A stretch of DNA of 45,933 bases, from the NCBI GenBank assembly GCA_028290465.1, contig JAQGJU010000093.1:1-45933 (forward strand). Direction: 5' to 3'. The position numbers were made by a program, and so were the translations under genes. Under the pieces are notes generated by a model. That model was not told the DNA's origin and searched no databases. It saw only the letters and a list, made by a program, of their open reading frames with translations. Below are positions 41,974 through 45,933 of this stretch, piece after piece. This DNA is from Xanthobacteraceae bacterium (lineage in GTDB: Bacteria > Pseudomonadota > Alphaproteobacteria > Rhizobiales > Xanthobacteraceae). How positions within the stretch are numbered: the first letter of the stretch is position 1; the number at the start of each line of letters is the position of its first letter.

Positions 41974-43638
41974 ATGATCCGCGTCGTCCTGTTTCTCACG
42001 GCCGTCGGTCTCATCGCGTTCGGGGCCGCGTGGTTCGCCGACCGCCCCGGCGATGTGCTGATCACATGGTTGGGCTATCGCATCGAGACTTCGCTGATGG
42101 TGCTGATCGGCGCCGTCGCCTTCATCGTCGTTTCGTCGGTGCTGGTCTGGTCGATCTTCCGCGCCATCCTGCGCTCGCCCGATCTGATTTCGCGCATCAT
42201 CCGCGACCGGCGCGGCACGCGCGGCTATCAGGCGATCTCGCGCGGCATGATCGCCGTGGGAGCGGGTGATGCCCGCGCCGCCAAGAAATACGCCGATGAA
42301 GCGCAGCGCCTCGCCCGCACCGAACCGCTGACCCTGCTGCTCAGCGCGCAGACCGCGCAGCTGTCCGGCGACCGTCGCGCTGCCGAGCGCGCGTTCCGCG
42401 AGATGGCCGCGCGCGAAGATACCAAGCTGATCGGCCTGCACGGATTGTTCATCGAAGCCCAACGCCGCGATGATCCGTCCGCCGCCCGCACCTATGCCGA
42501 GGAGGCCGCCGCCGCCGCGCCGTCGCTGACCTGGGCCGGCGAAGCCGTGCTGGCGTTCCGCTATGGCGAGGGCGATTGGGCCGGCGCGCTGGAGCGCCTG
42601 GAGGCCAATCACAAGGCGCATCTGGTTTCCAAGAATGCCTATCGTCGCCAGCGCGCCGTGCTGCTGACCGCGCGCGCGATGGCGGTCGAGGACACCGACC
42701 GCGACGCCGCGATCGCGTTCGCGCAGGAAGCCGTAAAGCTGCAACCGGATCTGGTGCCGGCGGCCGCCTTGGCCGGCCGGCTGCTGGCCGAGACCGGCGA
42801 CCCGCGCAAGGCCGCGCGCGTCATCGACAAGGCGTGGCGCACGCAGCCGCATCCCGATCTCGCCGACGCCTATATGCATCTGCGCCATGGCGATTCCGCG
42901 CGCGAGCGCTTCACCCGCATCGAGCAGTTGGCCGACAAGATGCCGGGCGATCCGGAAAGCGGATTGGCGCTGGCGCGCGCCGCGCTCGATGCGCAGGAAT
43001 TCGCTAAAGCACGGGCCGCGCTGGCGCCGCTGTTGGATAAGCCCACCCGCCGCGTCTGCATGCTGATGGCCGAACTGGAGGAGCGCGAGCACGCCGACGA
43101 GGGCCGCGCCCGGCAATGGATGGCGCGCGCGCTGCACGCCGCGCGCGACCCGGCCTGGACGGCCGACGGCGTGGTGTCCGAGCACTGGATGCCGGTGTCG
43201 CCGGTGTCCGGGCGGCTCGATGCGTTTCAGTGGCGCGTGCCGCTGGAGGAACTCGGCGAACCCAAGCCGGCGATCGAAATTGAAGAGCGCACGCCGACCG
43301 TGCTGATGGCGGCGCGGCTGCCGGCGGAGGCGCGTGTGGACTCGTCGTTGGGGACGACTCCGTCCGGTCCGGCGTCGGCCGTGGCGACCGCGTCCGATTC
43401 GCTTGCCGAGGGCAGTTCCGGCTCTGCCGCAGCGGCTTCCGCGGCGGCCACACTTCCGGCGACCGGCAGTCAGGCGACCGGCCCCGGCGCCCGCCGGCCG
43501 CGCCCTGCGCCTTCGCCCGAACGCATCATTCCGCTGGCCCACGCCCCGGACGACCCCGGCCCGGACGGCGAGCCCGAGGCCGACAACGGCACCGTGGTGC
43601 CGCTCCCGGCCGAAGCCTGGCGCCGGACGACAAGGTAA
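41974..43638 (+). CDS. hemY: HemY N-terminal domain protein with tetratricopeptide repeats
   Basis: A 554-residue membrane protein of the HemY (not protoporphyrinogen oxidase) family. Two helices, VVLFLTAVGLIAFGAAWFA and SLMVLIGAVAFIVVSSVLVW, open the protein with the HemY_N pattern DRPGDVLITWLGYRIETSLM. TPR-like helices fill residues 75-400: RGMIAVGAGDARAAKKYADE, EDTKLIGLHGLFIEAQRRDD, AYRRQRAVLLTARAMAVEDT. WTADGVVSEHWMPVSPVSGR is a conserved block before a long Ala/Ser/Pro-rich disordered tail. It lies 13 bp after the mitofilin-like gene, with GAGGA upstream. Its link with haem synthesis is positional. Confidence 0.93.
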   Translation: MIRVVLFLTAVGLIAFGAAWFADRPGDVLITWLGYRIETSLMVLIGAVAFIVVSSVLVWSIFRAILRSPDLISRIIRDRRGTRGYQAISRGMIAVGAGDARAAKKYADEAQRLARTEPLTLLLSAQTAQLSGDRRAAERAFREMAAREDTKLIGLHGLFIEAQRRDDPSAARTYAEEAAAAAPSLTWAGEAVLAFRYGEGDWAGALERLEANHKAHLVSKNAYRRQRAVLLTARAMAVEDTDRDAAIAFAQEAVKLQPDLVPAAALAGRLLAETGDPRKAARVIDKAWRTQPHPDLADAYMHLRHGDSARERFTRIEQLADKMPGDPESGLALARAALDAQEFAKARAALAPLLDKPTRRVCMLMAELEEREHADEGRARQWMARALHAARDPAWTADGVVSEHWMPVSPVSGRLDAFQWRVPLEELGEPKPAIEIEERTPTVLMAARLPAEARVDSSLGTTPSGPASAVATASDSLAEGSSGSAAAASAAATLPATGSQATGPGARRPRPAPSPERIIPLAHAPDDPGPDGEPEADNGTVVPLPAEAWRRTTR

Positions 43639-43647
43639 GGCGCTCTT

Positions 43648-43697
43648 ATCCCTCCCCCTTGTGGGGAGGGTGGCCGGCGCAGCCGGCCGGGTGGGGT
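43648..43697. repeat. Family B palindromic repeat
   Basis: atccctcccccttgtggggaggg, then tggccggcgcagccggccgg with a perfect ggccggc-gca-gccggcc hairpin, and gtgggg. It starts 9 bp past the hemY stop, so it may serve as the operon's transcript-end structure. It is the cleanest copy of the family. Confidence 0.88.
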
Positions 43698-43739
43698 TCT
43701 TCTACCCCCAGGCGCTACCCCGGAACCCGCCGCTTCTCC

Positions 43740-43768
43740 TTGCCAGAACCAGCTTCCCCCGATATTCA
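43740..43768 (+). promoter_or_regulatory. Candidate promoter of tRNA-Thr
   Basis: TTGCCA and TATTCA are 17 bp apart, ending 11 bp before the mature tRNA, which would leave a very short 5' leader. This is a consensus-based call only. Confidence 0.35.
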
Positions 43769-43779
43769 GGGCGCGGTTC

Positions 43780-43855
43780 GCCGCAATAGCTCAGCTGGTA
43801 GAGCACGTCATTCGTAATGACGGGGTCGGGGGTTCGAATCCCTCTTGCGGCACCA
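43780..43855 (+). tRNA. tRNA-Thr (CGT anticodon)
   Basis: Acceptor GCCGCAA pairs with TTGCGGC, D arm TAGCTCAGCTGGTAGAGC, anticodon stem CGTCA/TGACG with loop TTCGTAA (anticodon CGT at 43813-43815), T arm GGGGGTTCGAATCCCTC, discriminator A and an encoded CCA at 43853-43855. The accessory TIR gene starts 114 bp downstream; no second copy of the tRNA end is visible before the window ends. Confidence 0.98.
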
Positions 43856-43969
43856 GTTTGCACCACTCATGGCATTTGGATGTTTGTCACTTGGGCCGGC
43901 GCAAGCAGCTTTCACCAGTCCCCCAAATTCATTGTAGTCTGCGAACTCTAGCGCAAACGCGTTGAGGGT

Positions 43970-44986
43970 ATGATGGTCACAGTCTTTATCTCTTACGCGC
44001 ACTCTGATGAAAAGCTAAAGGACCAACTAGTAATGCACCTCGCTGCATTGCGGCGCGAGGGCATCGTCGGAGTTTGGCATGACCGCATGCTTAAGCCGGG
44101 CGAGCATCTGGACCATGCCATTGAAGCTGCTCTCGCAGCATCGGACTTGATAATTTTAGTTATAAGTCCAGCGTTTATCGCTTCGGACTACTGCAGCGAA
44201 AGAGAAATGGTTCGCGCATTCGAGCGAGCCGCACGTGGGGAAGCAAAGGTAGTTGCACTTATTCTTAGACCCTGCCGATGGCAAAATGTACCGCTGATGA
44301 ACGGTTCTAAGCTTGGGGACTTTCTTGCGGTCCCGAAGGACGGAAAGCCGATTATCACTTGGTCCGTCCTTGACGAGGCGTTCGATGATGCAGTGACCTC
44401 GATAAGGTCTCTGATCTTAGATTCTAATCAAGAAGCGAGCGATCCCAGTATTAAAACAATTCCGGCGACGGTCGTTGTGCAGAACACGCCTACCAGCAAC
44501 GGGGGCAACCCTGTTCGAGGTGTCCGAAGTAGTTTTCGATTGCCGCGCCGCTTTACTGACTTAGACAAAGATACTTTCGTTGATGATGCTTTTGAAGTTA
44601 TGGCGCTGACCTTCAAAGAAAATTTGCTCAACCTAGAACAAGAAAACGATCAGGTACGGACTCGCTTCCAGCGGGTGGACGCGCTTTGTTTTACGTCAAG
44701 CGTGTACGTGGAGGGCAATATGGCTGGAGGCGCGAAAGTATTTCGCGGCGGTATTTCCCGTCAGGATAATAACTCAGTTTACCTAAGCTATGATCTTTCA
44801 TCCGCGCGCAATGGACATAACGAATGGCTGTCGGTTGAAACAGACAGCTCTGAAATCTACTTTAAAGCTGGTGGAATGCCTCGGTTTAGTGGGCGACAGC
44901 GCGAAGATCAAAAGATGGATGCTGAACAAGCAGCCAAATATCTTTGGTCTACGCTGATTGAACAGATTGAATCCCGCATTGGATAA
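43970..44986 (+). CDS. TIR-domain protein with conserved C-terminal partner domain
   Basis: A 338-residue protein. Residues 3-150 are a bacterial TIR domain: VFISYAHSDEKLKDQLVMHL, VWHDRMLKPGEHLDHAIEAA, LIILVISPAFIASDYCSERE, VVALILRPCRWQNVP, PKDGKPIITWSVLDEAFDDA. Glu79 aligns with the catalytic glutamate of NAD+-cleaving TIRs, so NADase activity is plausible. The C-terminal 150 residues start FRLPRRFTDLDKDTFVDDAF and contain HNEWLSVETDSSEIYFKAGG and MDAEQAAKYLWSTLIEQI; I recall this arrangement in other TIR and effector proteins, where it may be a sensor or assembly domain. GAGGG lies just 1-4 bases before the two possible ATGs (43970, 43973). Codons are AT-richer than in the genes before the tRNA. 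Confidence 0.88.
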   Translation: MMVTVFISYAHSDEKLKDQLVMHLAALRREGIVGVWHDRMLKPGEHLDHAIEAALAASDLIILVISPAFIASDYCSEREMVRAFERAARGEAKVVALILRPCRWQNVPLMNGSKLGDFLAVPKDGKPIITWSVLDEAFDDAVTSIRSLILDSNQEASDPSIKTIPATVVVQNTPTSNGGNPVRGVRSSFRLPRRFTDLDKDTFVDDAFEVMALTFKENLLNLEQENDQVRTRFQRVDALCFTSSVYVEGNMAGGAKVFRGGISRQDNNSVYLSYDLSSARNGHNEWLSVETDSSEIYFKAGGMPRFSGRQREDQKMDAEQAAKYLWSTLIEQIESRIG

Positions 44987-45057
44987 GATGTTGCAATAGC
45001 GTGGCTCGAGAGCGCGTCACTCTTCGCTCGAATCGGAGGCGAATCTCTGTTGCGGCG

Positions 45058-45933
45058 TCAGCTCTGATGGTCGGTTCCAACTGGCTGCGGCCCCTGCTTC
45101 CCACGGTACATCGCCAGCAGGCCCTTCAATTTTTCCGCGCCTTCTTCAAACGGCATATTGTCGAAGCCCAAAAATACTGCTCCCTCGCTGGACCACTGAA
45201 AACAAATTCCTACCCTCTTCGCCGTAACAAGTTGATCGAGAAGTCTATCTTCAGCCGCATAGATCGCGTTGACATAGCCTTCGTTGTTAAAGCGTTCGAT
45301 GCGTAGATCGTACATCTCAACGTATTCTCGATCGAGAACCATGCGATCCGTTGGCATATTGATTGCGTCATTTGCATTCTTTCCCAAACCAACAACAAAA
45401 TGAAAAAACGGTCTGTCGTCCGGAGGGAAGGCAACTATAAATTTGTTATATCCAAACACAGTCTCTTGTTCACCGCGCAAATATAGGCCGTCGGGTAACG
45501 CTTCAATAGACCATTTTGGCGGCTTTATGCCGTTGTTTACAATGTTAAGCCGTAACAATGTTTCTTCTGGGATAACAAGTATGTCGCTCGCATCGACCTC
45601 AGATGCGAGCGAGAATAGCTCAGTGCTTACCTCCATGGATTTGATGTACTCAATTACAGAAGCGGAGAGGATCTGGGCATTATTCACTGCGACCGTTCCC
45701 TCATCGCCGACCGTGAACCGATGAACGCCAAATTTGTTTTTTTCTCCAACAAAACGAAACTCGCCACCTAAAAAAGCTATTGCGGCTGCGCTCATGCAAT
45801 GGCCAGCGACAGATTCAGTAAAATGCTCGTTCCGCTGCCCTTTTCGACCGACAAAAGTTTGCAATCCGTGATCACGTAACACGCGACCCAAATCCATCCC
45901 CCCAATTAGACTTCCGCCGTCGGTATGCAGATA
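45058..45933 (-). CDS. ClpP/crotonase-fold serine protease-like protein, 5' end outside the window
   Basis: The frame stays open to the last base, so the gene continues beyond the right edge; the Met at 45897 is internal. The visible 291 residues begin YLHTDGGSLIGGMDLGRVLR and DHGLQTFVGR, the ClpP-fold oxyanion-hole pattern (GGS...G). GHCMSAAAIAFLGGEFRFVG follows with the likely nucleophile Ser48 of the visible part, then KFGVHRF with a conserved His71 and VIEYIKSMEVSTELFSLASE. This matches the COG3904-type predicted periplasmic ClpP-like proteins. The C-terminal 140 residues, from IEALPDGLYLRGEQETVFGY on, are not recognised. Whether a signal peptide exists cannot be seen. It converges on the TIR gene, 71 bp apart. 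Confidence 0.72.
   Translation of the reverse strand, partial: YLHTDGGSLIGGMDLGRVLRDHGLQTFVGRKGQRNEHFTESVAGHCMSAAAIAFLGGEFRFVGEKNKFGVHRFTVGDEGTVAVNNAQILSASVIEYIKSMEVSTELFSLASEVDASDILVIPEETLLRLNIVNNGIKPPKWSIEALPDGLYLRGEQETVFGYNKFIVAFPPDDRPFFHFVVGLGKNANDAINMPTDRMVLDREYVEMYDLRIERFNNEGYVNAIYAAEDRLLDQLVTAKRVGICFQWSSEGAVFLGFDNMPFEEGAEKLKGLLAMYRGKQGPQPVGTDHQS

Overview
This GC-rich window (third codon positions almost always G or C) reads as chromosome from an alphaproteobacterium of the order Hyphomicrobiales (Rhizobiales), most like Bradyrhizobium, Rhodopseudomonas, Pseudolabrys and relatives. The evidence is the large NAD-dependent glutamate dehydrogenase, the hemC-hemD-mitofilin-hemY block, rhlE-infA, the rsmB/heparinase/purH block, DUF1674 beside htpX, and short palindromic intergenic repeats typical of that group. 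Most of it is housekeeping sequence. I could not run any search, so family names rest on motifs, length and gene order.

Layout. 1-7.8 kb: acyl-CoA thioesterase (cut by the edge), UbiH-type hydroxylase, GST, Trm112-like protein, rhlE-infA, LON-domain protein, CnoX-like thioredoxin, prolyl-tRNA editing protein, tRNA-Gly(GCC). 7.8-9.8 kb: a small, more AT-rich accessory patch next to the tRNA. 9.9-16.8 kb: gamma-glutamyltransferase, then lemA with four TPM-domain genes in tandem, and an AhpD-like protein. 17-22.4 kb: the 1609-residue glutamate dehydrogenase and a GIY-YIG nuclease unit bounded by 35-nt inverted repeats. 22.4-30.9 kb: purH, heparinase-like protein, rsmB, htpX, a DUF1674 protein, and a DUF4166 reductase with a DCC protein. 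30.9-36.7 kb: L,D-transpeptidase, lipoprotein, acetyl-CoA synthetase, DUF2059 protein, a decayed DUF559 nuclease gene, EVE protein and a second L,D-transpeptidase. 36.7-43.6 kb: gpsA-tsaD, divergent from hemC-hemD-mic60-hemY. 43.8 kb to the end: tRNA-Thr(CGU), then an AT-richer patch with a TIR-domain protein and a ClpP-fold protein that runs off the edge.

Four families of short palindromic repeats punctuate the gaps. Family A has ctctcccc hairpins (1949, 15811, 32291 and 35985; 12545 is a related variant). Family B has ccctccccc/gggaggg hairpins plus a gtgggg end (35193, 35471, 43648; half copy at 5278). Family C has cgtcat...ccggg hairpins (3008, 21911, 22343). Family D has gagcatgatc ends (34461, 40531).

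The most distinctive signal is that two unrelated small nuclease genes, GIY-YIG at 22052 and the DUF559 relic at 35263-35468, each lie between inverted copies of a palindromic repeat, each from a different family, in gaps between convergent genes. This suggests nuclease-linked palindromic mobile units. A related oddity is a repeat lying inside the 5' end of a TPM gene, where it seems to supply the Shine-Dalgarno sequence. The TIR protein and the tRNA-Gly-adjacent patch are the best candidates for defence-type accessory genes.
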